Assembly (NCBI GenBank): GCA_947259225.1 | Contig: CAMYLK010000007.1 | Coordinates: 62,001 to 126,000 of the forward strand | Direction of reading: 5' to 3' | Origin: an uncultured Desulfobulbaceae bacterium | GTDB taxonomy: Bacteria; Desulfobacterota; Desulfobulbia; Desulfobulbales; Desulfobulbaceae | DNA length: 64,000 nt | Part shown: positions 29,581-38,598 of the stretch, one piece after another | How positions within the stretch are numbered: the first letter of the stretch is position 1 | Layout: each line of letters begins with the position of its first letter | Translations under genes and position numbers: made by a program | The notes under the pieces: model-generated | Told to the model about the DNA's origin: nothing | The model's input: only the letters and a program-made list of their open reading frames with translations | Databases searched by the model: none

Positions 29581-29634
29581 GTAAAAGACTATAATGATTT
29601 TTTTTCAATTCTGCATTTACGACCTGACCTTAGG

Positions 29635-30300
29635 TTATTGGACGAAAATACCATCCTCCATAGTAACTGACCTGTTGGCCAGCTTCGCGTATTCAGGATC
29701 GTGGGTAACCATAACTACGGTCAATCCTTCCCGGTTCAGGTCGGTAATCAGTTCCATGATTTCTTCACCCGTACTTTTGTCCAGACTTCCGGTAGGTTCA
29801 TCTGCAAAAAGGATACGTGAGGATTTGATAAGCGCCCTGGCAATGGCAACACGCTGCTGTTCTCCGCCAGAAAGGTTGCTGGGCAGCCTGTTCTCCTTTC
29901 CGGCAAGGCCGACACGCTCCAGGCATTCCCTTCCTCTTTCTACGAGTTCGCGCGAGGTTGGTTTGATGGTACGCATAAAGGGAAGCAGAGTGTTTTCAAG
30001 GGCGGTCAGGTACGGCACCAGGTGATGAAACTGGAAAATGACAGAAAAATCGGCATGCCGGAGGCGGTTAAGGCCCGAATCACGCATGGTTGTCAAGTCG
30101 CTTCCCTGGTAGATCAACTCTCCATCGTCAGGGCGCACCAGAGTGGAGAGGACGTTCAGCAGGGTAGTTTTTCCCGAACCGGAACGCCCTACAATTGATA
30201 AAAACTCTCCTTCGGGAATTTCAAGCGATATGTCTTTGAGAACCTGGGTTTCCAGTCCCTCGGATTTGAAAATTTTGTTTATATTCAGTGCTTGAAGCAT
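29635..30300 (-). CDS. ABC transporter ATP-binding protein (LolD/MacB-like)
   Basis: A 221-residue ATPase subunit with Walker A GRSGSGKT, the Q-loop in FQFHHLVPYL, signature LSGGEQQR, Walker B ILFADEP and the H-loop VMVTHD. The sequence is of the LolD/MacB class that pairs with FtsX-type permeases. ATG 30298-30300 is chosen because GGAGG sits at 30307-30311; the longer open frame adds 36 residues that overlap the permease gene. It is the last gene of a cassette with an FtsX permease, a DUF2318 protein and a small secreted Cys-rich protein, a set resembling the iron-uptake-associated Cj1660-Cj1663 genes of Campylobacter. Confidence 0.9.
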   Translation of the reverse strand: MLQALNINKIFKSEGLETQVLKDISLEIPEGEFLSIVGRSGSGKTTLLNVLSTLVRPDDGELIYQGSDLTTMRDSGLNRLRHADFSVIFQFHHLVPYLTALENTLLPFMRTIKPTSRELVERGRECLERVGLAGKENRLPSNLSGGEQQRVAIARALIKSSRILFADEPTGSLDKSTGEEIMELITDLNREGLTVVMVTHDPEYAKLANRSVTMEDGIFVQ

Positions 30301-30311
30301 AATAACCTCCA

Positions 30312-31475
30312 TTAGAGTGCAAGCAGGGCTTGAGATGGCTCTACACCAGCTCCTTTCCAGGCAGGATAAGCTGCGGCGAGTATGGTGACTGTGCCAATAA
30401 CTGTACATGTTAGTAAAAGATGGTTGATGTCAAAGATCGGTGAAGCGCCCTCGGCCATGGCAAGCAGGCTCAAAGCCTTGAAACTTGCCCCGAAGCCGGA
30501 GAAGTAGCCGAGGATGCCGGAAAGAATGCCGATAAACCCTGCCTCAATGCAGAAGATAAAAAATACTCTTCCTTTGCTGTAGCCGAGCGACCGGAGCAGC
30601 CCGATATCCTTTTTCCTCTCGTTGACAGCGGAAAGCATTGACAGGCCCACCATGGTAGCAGCCGTGACAAGGATGACCAGGCTGATGGAAAGGACCAGTC
30701 TCTGCACGAAATTGATCGAGGCCATCCGCTGGTTGACCACGTTGCTGAGGGCCCTGATATCAGTACCAGGAAGGCTTGTACGCATCTGCGCAACGATATC
30801 CTCAATGGGGCATCCGGCACAGAGGGCGGCTACTTCCAGGAAGCTGACTTCATCAGGTCGCCCGGTGATTGCCTGTAGCTTGCCCAGATCAGCCAGGATA
30901 ACATTGTCGTCGTCACCGCCTGTAGGGTAGAGGATAGAGGAAACCCGCAGATCGTGACCATAGATTTTTACTGTGTCACCTTTGGCAAGGCCCAGGTTTT
31001 CTGCTGCCTTGGTACCGATGACAACCTCATCGGCTGCAGTTGGGAATTCGCCGTCTGTCGCCCAGTAACTTTTAATGGGCAGTTCTTCATCCCACCTGAC
31101 ACCGACCACGGCCACCGGAGTTTCCCTGATTTTTGTCGTCGTGACCAGCTTGGGAGCAACAGCACTGATCCGCTCCTTGAGCTCAATGGACCGCACTGCT
31201 GCAACACTGTTTTTTTCTGATAGCGGCTGCACATCGTACAGCATGTCTCCCAGGTGAAATCCACCGTAGCTGACACTCAGGGTTTCATTGCTGGGTGAAA
31301 CGAGGATGTTGGCCCCGTAGGTGGAGAGTTTCTTCTCCATGCTGGTGCCGATTACCAGGGATACTTGATACAGGGCCACAATGGACATGACCCCCAGGGT
31401 GAACACCATCAGGAGCAGCATGGTCCTGGTGGGTTTCCGCCAGGTATTGCGAAAAGGTATGGTAAGAATGTTCAT
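30312..31475 (-). CDS. FtsX-like ABC transporter permease
   Basis: A 387-residue permease with the MacB/FtsX layout: one N-terminal helix (about 18-40), a periplasmic MacB-PCD-type domain (about 45-265), then three C-terminal helices. It contains a CAGC pair in the periplasmic domain (about residue 223), which may be redox-active or metal-binding. The ATPase gene begins 11 nt after its stop. Related cassettes carry two permeases; only one is here, so it probably forms a homodimer. The substrate is not evident; iron linkage is inferred from neighbours and upstream Fur-like sites. Confidence 0.85.
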   Translation of the reverse strand: MNILTIPFRNTWRKPTRTMLLLMVFTLGVMSIVALYQVSLVIGTSMEKKLSTYGANILVSPSNETLSVSYGGFHLGDMLYDVQPLSEKNSVAAVRSIELKERISAVAPKLVTTTKIRETPVAVVGVRWDEELPIKSYWATDGEFPTAADEVVIGTKAAENLGLAKGDTVKIYGHDLRVSSILYPTGGDDDNVILADLGKLQAITGRPDEVSFLEVAALCAGCPIEDIVAQMRTSLPGTDIRALSNVVNQRMASINFVQRLVLSISLVILVTAATMVGLSMLSAVNERKKDIGLLRSLGYSKGRVFFIFCIEAGFIGILSGILGYFSGFGASFKALSLLAMAEGASPIFDINHLLLTCTVIGTVTILAAAYPAWKGAGVEPSQALLAL

Positions 31476-31489
31476 TTTTTGTTCTCCCC

Positions 31490-31954
31490 TTAGAAGTAGC
31501 GGTAGCCGGTCAGAATATCAGCAGCAGCAATGACAAGGTCCTTGCCATTGTTTGTTCTGCGCAGGGGAGCCGGGTTACATCCGCCCTTCAATACATTGAT
31601 TTTGGTTGAATGGAACCTCTGTCCGCAGTTGTTGCAGATCATGTAGTCCCCTGCCTGAGTATACCCTTTTCTTTTCGGAAAACAGACATCACAGGCATCA
31701 AAAGCGGCTCGGATAACACCGTCCCTACTCTTGAGCACAAAGAAATTGATGGTTTTTCCTTGAAACTTATAGGAAAAATAATGGGCTTTACCATCGTTGA
31801 TCTTGTTGATAGGGATCTGCACTATTCCATTCTCGGCTTTGACCGCCTGGAATTTGCTCGCCCATGGGCCAAATACGGCATTACTGTTTTCTGGAAGTAA
31901 GAAAGTGCCTGCAAGAAAACCAAAGAAGAGAGTTGCTATAATTATATTTCTCAT
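31490..31954 (-). CDS. Exported DUF2318 domain protein
   Basis: A 154-residue protein with an N-terminal signal/anchor segment and a DUF2318 domain. Diagnostic features are FDACDVCFPKRKGY, MICNNCGQRFHS and GGCNPAPL, giving five conserved cysteines plus His that could bind a metal. The start at 31952-31954 is preferred over the frame start nine codons upstream because AAAGGA lies at the right distance. DUF2318 proteins are found in periplasmic iron-uptake loci of the FTR1/P19 type (Campylobacter, E. coli fet). It is 14 nt upstream of the FtsX permease, clearly in the same operon. Confidence 0.82.
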   Translation of the reverse strand: MRNIIIATLFFGFLAGTFLLPENSNAVFGPWASKFQAVKAENGIVQIPINKINDGKAHYFSYKFQGKTINFFVLKSRDGVIRAAFDACDVCFPKRKGYTQAGDYMICNNCGQRFHSTKINVLKGGCNPAPLRRTNNGKDLVIAAADILTGYRYF

Positions 31955-31981
31955 TGCTATATCCTTTATATAGAGAGTCAA

Positions 31982-32074
31982 ATGCCATATGGCATGTCAC
32001 ATCTATTATGTTGTGACTCATAAAAGAGTCATGACTTATTAATAAGGGCATGGGTGCGCGAAAATGTATCGCGC
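31982..32074. repeat. Cluster of palindromes between two cassette genes
   Basis: Four inverted repeats in 93 bp: ATGCCATATGGCAT (31982-31995, perfect), GTCACA...TGTGAC (31996-32017), TGACTC...GAGTCA (32014-32031) and GCGCGA...TCGCGC (32056-32074). The second and third share bases, so they are mutually exclusive as RNA hairpins. They lie between the small Cys-rich gene and the DUF2318 gene, where an attenuator, processing site or operator would act on the downstream three genes. Confidence 0.5.
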
Positions 32075-32094
32075 AGTCGGAAAGGATCAGCGGA

Positions 32095-32535
32095 TCAAAT
32101 CAGAAAAGTACAGTTGAGGAGATAAGTTGGAGTGCCAGTCAACCCTGGCGGTGATAGTCCGGAACGAACTTGGTAAGAAAGAGCCCGCACATCTGGCAGA
32201 AGGGCCAAAGGGCTTGAAATAGTTCCAACAAAGGTTGGTGCCTTGGGTGGCCCGGGAACCTTAGTTGAACAAGCTAAAAATATCAGAGAGTCGGAAATTT
32301 TGCTGTTACTGTCGACATGGGGACAATTGCCTGGCGACATGTCATGATCATTTTTTAGTACAAAAGAATGGTCAGCATCATTTTTGTCGCGGCAACATTC
32401 AGGAATATTTTTCTTCTGAAGCTGAGACTGTTCGCATTTGTTCTGGCACAGTAACAGCTCAGCCTGGGCAAAGCCAGTGTTGACTATAAAAAGTGCCAGT
32501 ATAATTGCGAGGTATGATGCAGGTCGTAATTTCAT
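32095..32535 (-). CDS. Small secreted Cys-rich hypothetical protein
   Basis: No family recognised. The 146-residue product has a signal peptide (residues 1-22, ending TGFAQAE) and then a mature part with CQNKC, CC, and further single cysteines plus several His, a composition seen in small periplasmic metal-handling proteins. A start four codons further upstream (32545-32547) is possible; neither has a good ribosome binding site, and a Fur-box-like palindrome overlaps the start region. It is the first gene of the cassette that continues with DUF2318, FtsX permease and ABC ATPase, so a role in metal acquisition is inferred from context only. Confidence 0.55.
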   Translation of the reverse strand: MKLRPASYLAIILALFIVNTGFAQAELLLCQNKCEQSQLQKKNIPECCRDKNDADHSFVLKNDHDMSPGNCPHVDSNSKISDSLIFLACSTKVPGPPKAPTFVGTISSPLALLPDVRALSYQVRSGLSPPGLTGTPTYLLNCTFLI

Positions 32536-32551
32536 AATGATTATCATATTT
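32533..32551. promoter_or_regulatory. Fur-box-like palindrome at the cassette start
   Basis: CATAATGATTATCATATTT closely matches the core of the Fur consensus GATAATGATAATCATTATC (TAATGATtATCAT). It covers the start codon region of the small Cys-rich gene, where a bound repressor would block transcription or early elongation. Confidence 0.55.
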
Positions 32552-32628
32552 ATTTCATGTGTAAGATACTACATTGTACCACAATAGTCAAGGGTAAGCC
32601 CTGCAGTTGGATAGTACATGTGTGTAAA

Positions 32629-32649
32629 CAATAAGAATCGTTATCAATT
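32629..32649. promoter_or_regulatory. Second Fur-box-like site
   Basis: AATAAGAATCGTTATCAATT, an imperfect match to the Fur 19-mer (ATAA-N-ATCGTTATCA), lies about 95 bp upstream of the cassette start, in the expected promoter position for minus-strand transcription. Two such sites within 120 bp support iron-responsive control. Confidence 0.5.
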
Positions 32650-32663
32650 ATATTTTTACTCGT

Positions 32664-32709
32664 GAAAAAGGTTGGCCACCCCCCGAGGAGAGGTGGGAAG
32701 GGGGCGGCC
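32664..32709 (-). terminator. Rho-independent terminator after the small porin gene
   Basis: On the minus strand, GGCCGCCCCC (32709-32700) pairs with GGGGGGTGGCC (32684-32674) in a GC-rich stem, followed by AACC and a T run at 32669-32664. It is 40 nt past the stop at 32748 and ends the glnK-amtB-porin unit. Confidence 0.75.
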
Positions 32710-32747
32710 AGAAGGAGACTTGGAGTATAATTCAGATGAAATGGAGC

Positions 32748-33545
32748 CTAAAAAGCCATGTTCAGGGAAATTCCTCCGTAAACAAAATTGTCGTCATCTC
32801 CGCTGGAACTGACCACCTTGATGATATCTGAGGCAGCGCTGCTTAATGGAAAGGAGTAATACAGTTCCGGGACAACGGTAATATATTCGGTAACAGGGAT
32901 GCCGACTGTGACAAAAACCTGTCCGTCATGAAAGTCACTGTATGCACTTGTCGGATCATCAGGGTCGGCAATATAGCTCTCATCGTCAATGCTCAAATAA
33001 CTGATATGACCACCCAGATCCACAGTGATAGTCTCCGAGAGGTCGAAAGTATGGGAGACCTTGAGGGCGGTATACCAGCCGGGGTATCTGGCAATGTCTC
33101 TGTAGATAGTCAGGGACGGTGCCATGATGGTGTCAAGGCTGATGCTGCCATACACCTCCTGGGAGTCATCAGCATATTGCAGTGCGTAATAAATATACCC
33201 AACGGAGTAACTCATTATACCTAGACTATTGTCATAGGACAGGGTCATATCGGTCTCGTTCCAGTTTCCTCCCTCTTCGCCATAGAGGTTCAGGTCCTGG
33301 TCGGTATCAAGGTTGCCCCACAGGTTGAAACCGAATCCCATATAGGAAGCGGTTACCGAGGGCTGGATAACCAGGCTGTCCTTGCTGAGTTCGAATCCGC
33401 GCCACACGTATTTGCTGTACAGGGCGATATTAACATCAGCAGAGGGCTTTTCTGTTTCTTCTGCCAGGGCCGCACTTGAAAGTGCTCCCAGTACAAGGGT
33501 AGAGGTTAAGAGTGCTTCCAGTGTTCTGTGGTAAATTTCTTTCAT
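32748..33545 (-). CDS. TorF-like putative outer-membrane porin
   Basis: A 265-residue exported protein with a signal peptide ending in AALAEE, then a beta-barrel-like body beginning SKYVWRGFELSKD, the N-terminal hallmark of the TorF/TIGR02001 group, and ending in Phe. AAGGAG precedes the ATG. It is transcribed after glnK and amtB with a gap of only 77 nt and is bounded by a terminator, so it belongs to the same nitrogen-controlled unit. That suggests, without proof, that it admits ammonium or another nitrogen compound through the outer membrane. Confidence 0.7.
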   Translation of the reverse strand: MKEIYHRTLEALLTSTLVLGALSSAALAEETEKPSADVNIALYSKYVWRGFELSKDSLVIQPSVTASYMGFGFNLWGNLDTDQDLNLYGEEGGNWNETDMTLSYDNSLGIMSYSVGYIYYALQYADDSQEVYGSISLDTIMAPSLTIYRDIARYPGWYTALKVSHTFDLSETITVDLGGHISYLSIDDESYIADPDDPTSAYSDFHDGQVFVTVGIPVTEYITVVPELYYSFPLSSAASDIIKVVSSSGDDDNFVYGGISLNMAF

Positions 33546-33622
33546 CTTCTTCTCCTTGATGAATATGAGGTGTTACTGCCCCGGCAGATAGCCGGGGCAG
33601 TGTTATTTTTTTTTGCTGAGAA

Positions 33623-34948
33623 TTATTTGCTGGAGGAAAATTCCGGGTAGGCTTCAAGTCCACATTCTGAAATATCAACACCTTCCATCTCTTCCTCTTC
33701 GCTCACACGGATGCCTATCACAGCCTTGATAATGAGCCAGGTGACAAAGCTTGTGCCGAATACCCAGGCAAAGATGACCCCGATTCCTGTCAGCTGGGCA
33801 ACCAGCGAGCCGTCAGGATTAGTGAATGAGACAGCCAGGAGACCCCAGATGCCGACAACACCATGGACAGAGATGGCACCAACCGGGTCGTCAATCCTTG
33901 CCTTGTCAAGAAAGACGATGGAAGGAACAACGAGCAGCCCACCTATCACGCCGACAATGGTTGCGACCAGCGGAGTCGGGGTCAATGGTTCCGCGGTAAT
34001 TGCTACCAGTCCAGCCAGCGCACCGTTAAGGGCCATGGTGAGGTCAGCCTTGCCGAACCAGAGCTGTGAGAGGAGCAGCGCGGCGACCAGCCCGCCAGCC
34101 GCTGCCATGTTGGTATTGACAAAGACCATGGAAACGGCATTGGCCTCTTCAATGTTGCTGATCTTCAGTTCGGAACCACCGTTGAAACCGAACCATCCGA
34201 GCCACAGGATAAAAGTACCCAGTGTCGCAAGGGGGAGATTTGCACCGGGTATGGCATTTACCCTGCCGCCGGCATATTTCCCTTTTCGGGCTCCAAGTAG
34301 AAGTACACCTGCGATGGCAGCTGAAGCACCGCAGAGATGAACTACACCGGAACCGGCAAAGTCCAGGAATCCGAGATTGTCCAGGAAACCGCCTCCCCAC
34401 TTCCAGTACCCCTCAACAGGATATATAAACCCGGTAAGAACCACTGCAAACAGGAGAAAACTCCAGAGTTTCATGCGTTCAGCAACCGCACCTGAAACAA
34501 TAGACATGGCCGTGGCCACGAATACGACCTGGAAGAAAAAGTCCGCCATGCCTGAGTAATAGGTTTCGCCGCCGCTCGTGAGTACGGCATCAACCGCATT
34601 GTCCGTACCGAGCCAGAAGCTAAGCCCGGGGATAAAACCGTTTGGTCCGCCGCCGTACATAATATTGTAACCTACGAACATGTACATGATGCAGGCGATT
34701 GAGTAGAGAGCAACGTTCTTGGTCAGGATCTCAACTGTATTTTTGCCCCGAACAAGTCCTGCTTCAAGCATGGCAAAGCCGGCAGCCATCCACATGACCA
34801 GGGCACCTGACATAAGGAAGTAAAAAGTATCAATAGAATATGCCAGGTGAATAAGGGTGTCTCCCACGCTGGCTTCTTCGGCACCAAAAGCCGGTGCAGC
34901 CATGGCCATTACGAGTGATGCAATGGCAAATGTTGTTTTTTTATACAT
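33623..34948 (-). CDS. amtB: Ammonium transporter AmtB with cleavable leader
   Basis: Second ammonium channel, 441 residues. Its N-terminus has a signal-peptide-like stretch ending PAFGAEEA, as in E. coli AmtB, ahead of the helices; motifs include GLVRGKNTVEILTKN, HLCGASAAIAGVLLLGARKG, ILWLGWFGFNGGSEL and SVHGVVGIWGLLAVSF. AGGAGAC lies before the ATG. It differs clearly from the channel at 18340-19566. It follows glnK by 48 nt in the order glnK-amtB, the reverse of the first cluster, and is followed by a small porin gene. Confidence 0.95.
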   Translation of the reverse strand: MYKKTTFAIASLVMAMAAPAFGAEEASVGDTLIHLAYSIDTFYFLMSGALVMWMAAGFAMLEAGLVRGKNTVEILTKNVALYSIACIMYMFVGYNIMYGGGPNGFIPGLSFWLGTDNAVDAVLTSGGETYYSGMADFFFQVVFVATAMSIVSGAVAERMKLWSFLLFAVVLTGFIYPVEGYWKWGGGFLDNLGFLDFAGSGVVHLCGASAAIAGVLLLGARKGKYAGGRVNAIPGANLPLATLGTFILWLGWFGFNGGSELKISNIEEANAVSMVFVNTNMAAAGGLVAALLLSQLWFGKADLTMALNGALAGLVAITAEPLTPTPLVATIVGVIGGLLVVPSIVFLDKARIDDPVGAISVHGVVGIWGLLAVSFTNPDGSLVAQLTGIGVIFAWVFGTSFVTWLIIKAVIGIRVSEEEEMEGVDISECGLEAYPEFSSSK

Positions 34949-34996
34949 TGGTTTGTCTCCTCTTGGTATTCAGTCTGATTTCAGATCATCAGTATT

Positions 34997-35750
<754 letters not shown>

Positions 35751-37082
35751 ATGACAATACGTGAAGATGCTTTGTCCGGTAACGTGACCGGACTATTTGA
35801 AAAATGTGCTGCCAGTGAATCTATTGGTTTGACATCTTTAATGGCTGGAGTGGCTGAAGGGACCATTGCTATCCCTAAAAATATTCACCATGACTTTGAA
35901 AATGTAATGGCCATAGGCAGAGGAACATCGACAAAAGTAAATGCCAATATTGGTTCATCAAAAGATATTGCAAATCTTGACGAGGAATTGGAAAAACTCA
36001 AAGTCGCTGTGAACGCCGGAACCGATACGGTGATGGACCTCAGTATGGGTGGTGACCTGGATGAAGTGCGGAAGGGCATTCTGGAAAACTGCCCTGTGCC
36101 CCTTGGGACAGTCCCTATTTACCAGGCTGTTGCTGAAACGGTTGAGCAGCAGGGCAAAGAGCTTGTAGAGGTTAGCGTTGACCATATTTTTAAAACCATT
36201 GAAAAGCAGGCAATTGATGGCGTTGATTTCATGACGATTCACTGCGGTATCACCCGTAACCTCCAGGGGCGAATGCTTCGCCAGAAAAGAATCATGGGGG
36301 TCGTGAGTCGAGGTGGGTCATTTCTGCTGGAATGGATGAGTTATCATAAAAAGGAAAATCCTCTCTACGAACATTTTGATGATTTGCTTGCTATTCTTAA
36401 AGAGCACGAAGTAACCCTCAGCCTGGGTGACGGTATCCGCCCCGGATGTCTGTCAGATGCCACAGATCGCAACCAGGTTCAGGAACTCATTCACCTGGGA
36501 GAGCTGACAGAGCGGGCATGGGAAGCCGGAGTGCAGGTAATTATTGAAGGGCCGGGTCATATGCCGATGAACCAGATTACAGCCAATGTCCTCCTGCAAA
36601 AGCAGATGTGCAAGGGAGCCCCTTTTTATGTCCTGGGTCCCCTGGTAACAGACATTGCGCCGGGATACGACCACATAACCGGAGCTATCGGCGGTGCAAT
36701 TGCCGCCGCCGCCGGAGCTGATTATCTGTGTTACGTGACCCCGGCTGAACACCTTAAACTTCCAAATATTGAAGATGTACATGAGGGGGTGATCGCCTCA
36801 AAAATTGCCGCCCATGCCGCTGATATTGCTAAGGGCGTTCCAGGCGCAATTGAGCTGGACGACGAAATGGCAGTTCGAAGAAACAGGCTCGATTGGAAAG
36901 GCCAGATTGAGATGTCGATAGATCCAGCCAAGGCAGCCCGTTTCCGCGAAGAAGGGCTCAGCGACAAGGGGCCGACATGTTCTATGTGTGGTTCTTATTG
37001 CGCAATCCAAGTGTTCAATCGTTCTCAGCATAATTTAGAAAAGGAGATTCAAAATGCCGGATGTAGCGGGAGTAGCCAGTAA
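35751..37082 (+). CDS. thiC: ThiC family radical-SAM enzyme (short form), phosphomethylpyrimidine synthase
   Basis: Converts aminoimidazole ribotide to the thiamine pyrimidine (HMP-P). The 443-residue protein is the short form found in anaerobes, with EGPGHMPMNQI, APFYVLGPLVTDIAPGYDHIT, LCYVTPAEHLKLP and IAAHAADIAKG. The iron-sulfur motif at the C-terminus is CSMCGSYC, a CX2CX3C spacing as in short forms rather than CX2CX4C of the E. coli type. The closely related BzaF, which makes 5-hydroxybenzimidazole for cobamides from the same precursor, cannot be excluded by eye. No TPP riboswitch is visible upstream. The next gene overlaps its 3' end by 29 nt. Confidence 0.85.
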   Translation: MTIREDALSGNVTGLFEKCAASESIGLTSLMAGVAEGTIAIPKNIHHDFENVMAIGRGTSTKVNANIGSSKDIANLDEELEKLKVAVNAGTDTVMDLSMGGDLDEVRKGILENCPVPLGTVPIYQAVAETVEQQGKELVEVSVDHIFKTIEKQAIDGVDFMTIHCGITRNLQGRMLRQKRIMGVVSRGGSFLLEWMSYHKKENPLYEHFDDLLAILKEHEVTLSLGDGIRPGCLSDATDRNQVQELIHLGELTERAWEAGVQVIIEGPGHMPMNQITANVLLQKQMCKGAPFYVLGPLVTDIAPGYDHITGAIGGAIAAAAGADYLCYVTPAEHLKLPNIEDVHEGVIASKIAAHAADIAKGVPGAIELDDEMAVRRNRLDWKGQIEMSIDPAKAARFREEGLSDKGPTCSMCGSYCAIQVFNRSQHNLEKEIQNAGCSGSSQ

Positions 37083-37425
37083 TACTGCCGAAAAGGCAGG
37101 CGGGTTTTTTGGAAAGATTGTTGACCTGATGAAGTCAACAAACATTCCCCAGCAGATTCAAGATGTTGATGCTGGAGGGCTTTTTACCAATCCATGGTTT
37201 ATGGTCCCTTTGGTGGCATTTATAGGATGGAATATTTACAAACAAGCCTTTAAGGAAATAGTGGTGGTGATTGTTATAATAGGATTGTGGTATGTATCCG
37301 GGACACATTACATGCAGACACTCATTGTTAACGGTGAACTGCAGATCGGCAAGATCCTGCCGGTCATGTTCGGAGGTGCAGCTTTGCTTGGCATTGTTAT
37401 ATATATGTATTTTGGGCGCTCATAA
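37054..37425 (+). CDS. Hypothetical small membrane protein
   Basis: No family recognised. The 123-residue product has an amphipathic N-terminal 45 residues and three hydrophobic helices (about residues 48-62, 66-86 and 100-119). It is very likely real: AAAGGAG (37040-37046) stands 7 nt before the ATG even though this lies within the thiC coding sequence, and the two genes overlap by 29 nt in different frames. Coupling to thiC suggests a linked function (for example a membrane partner in cofactor uptake), but nothing in the sequence shows this. Confidence 0.65.
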   Translation: MPDVAGVASNTAEKAGGFFGKIVDLMKSTNIPQQIQDVDAGGLFTNPWFMVPLVAFIGWNIYKQAFKEIVVVIVIIGLWYVSGTHYMQTLIVNGELQIGKILPVMFGGAALLGIVIYMYFGRS

Positions 37426-37474
37426 TACATTCGAAGTTATATTCAAAGGAAGATCCCTGGTTTAGAGTCATCTT

Positions 37475-38596
37475 ATGGAATTTCGTAACGCGATATTTGT
37501 TGTCACAGAGGAAAGATTCTGTCCCATTTATAATGTTGGTGACGAGTTCAATGTTTTAAGGGATGCCCTGACCATTCCCGGCGTCAAGCCGTCCTGCCTC
37601 ATCCTGGTCCGATCCATCATGCGGATAGTCGAGGGCCAGGAAGCCTTAAAAAAGCATACTGTTTTCGGCTCGCAGAGGGTCAAATTTGAATGCGGTGGCT
37701 GCAGCGGATTGATCCGCTTTGAATATAAGAAGGAAAGAGAGTATGCCACCACGCAGATGAAGCTCCTTGCTTCAGCGCAGAAGCGAAGAGAGACCAAAGA
37801 ACTGGATGAATTCACCGATATGCTGAAAAGCTTTTCTGTGTTTGCGCCGCTTAGCGATAATGACCTGTACGACCTCTTTACCCTGCTCCGGTTTAAAAAG
37901 TACGGGCGTGATGAAATTATTCTGCGAAAGGGTGACCCAGGAACTAATCTGTATATCATTCTCACCGGCAGAATAGAGGTTGTTGGTGACGATGGTGAAA
38001 CCATTACAGAAATGGATTCAGGCGGAGTCTTTGGGGAAATGAGTCTGCTGACCGGAGCTCCGGTTGTGACTTCCGTTTACAGCAGGGAAGAAACTAAGTT
38101 GGCCACCCTGACAAGCAAGGATTTCAAACATGTTCTGCATCGATATCCGGTCCTGCATGTCTTTTTCTATCGTATGTTGATTGACCGTGCCAGCAAGACA
38201 AGCAAACAGCTGTCCGCAGATATCAGCTCCGGCATGACAGGGGATATTTCACAGGTTCATGTTGTTGATCTGTTTCAGATGATAAATTCCGGTCAAAAGA
38301 CCGGAACGGTTGAACTGAATTTCGATGGCCATAAGGCAATGGTCTACTTCAGTGATGGGGAGTTGATATATGCGGAATATAAAGAATTAATTGGTAAGGA
38401 AGCTTTTTTTGCCTTGCTGGGGATGACCAGTGGCCAGTTTACTTTCAGTCCAGGTATACCACCCGAAGCAGATGAGTTTGATGTTATAGGCGGTTTTATG
38501 GGGCTGGTTATGGAAGGTATGCAGAGGCTGGATGAGGGGCCTGATCTGCCCGAAGGAATGAAGCCACCTGATCCGGACTCTAATCAATATTTTTAA
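37475..38596 (+). CDS. Cyclic-nucleotide-binding domain protein with C-terminal DUF4388 (PATAN-like) domain
   Basis: A 373-residue soluble protein with three parts: an N-terminal region of about 110 residues with a CGGC pair, resembling small TIGR04076-like domains; a cNMP-binding domain (about 125-240) with the phosphate-binding cassette GGVFGEMSLLTGAPV; and a DUF4388 domain (about 255-340) recognised by VVDLFQMINSGQKTGTVEL and VYFSDGELIYAEY. No DNA-binding helix-turn-helix is present, so it is not a CRP-type activator; DUF4388 domains are thought to mediate protein contacts in signalling. It follows the small membrane protein by 49 nt and may share its transcript. Confidence 0.8.
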   Translation: MEFRNAIFVVTEERFCPIYNVGDEFNVLRDALTIPGVKPSCLILVRSIMRIVEGQEALKKHTVFGSQRVKFECGGCSGLIRFEYKKEREYATTQMKLLASAQKRRETKELDEFTDMLKSFSVFAPLSDNDLYDLFTLLRFKKYGRDEIILRKGDPGTNLYIILTGRIEVVGDDGETITEMDSGGVFGEMSLLTGAPVVTSVYSREETKLATLTSKDFKHVLHRYPVLHVFFYRMLIDRASKTSKQLSADISSGMTGDISQVHVVDLFQMINSGQKTGTVELNFDGHKAMVYFSDGELIYAEYKELIGKEAFFALLGMTSGQFTFSPGIPPEADEFDVIGGFMGLVMEGMQRLDEGPDLPEGMKPPDPDSNQYF

Positions 38597-38598
38597 TC

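Noticed and set aside
29162-29584. Plus-strand 140-codon frame spanning the start of the aldehyde oxidoreductase gene
   Set aside because: Antisense to the oxidoreductase N-terminus and runs into a terminator; no motif.
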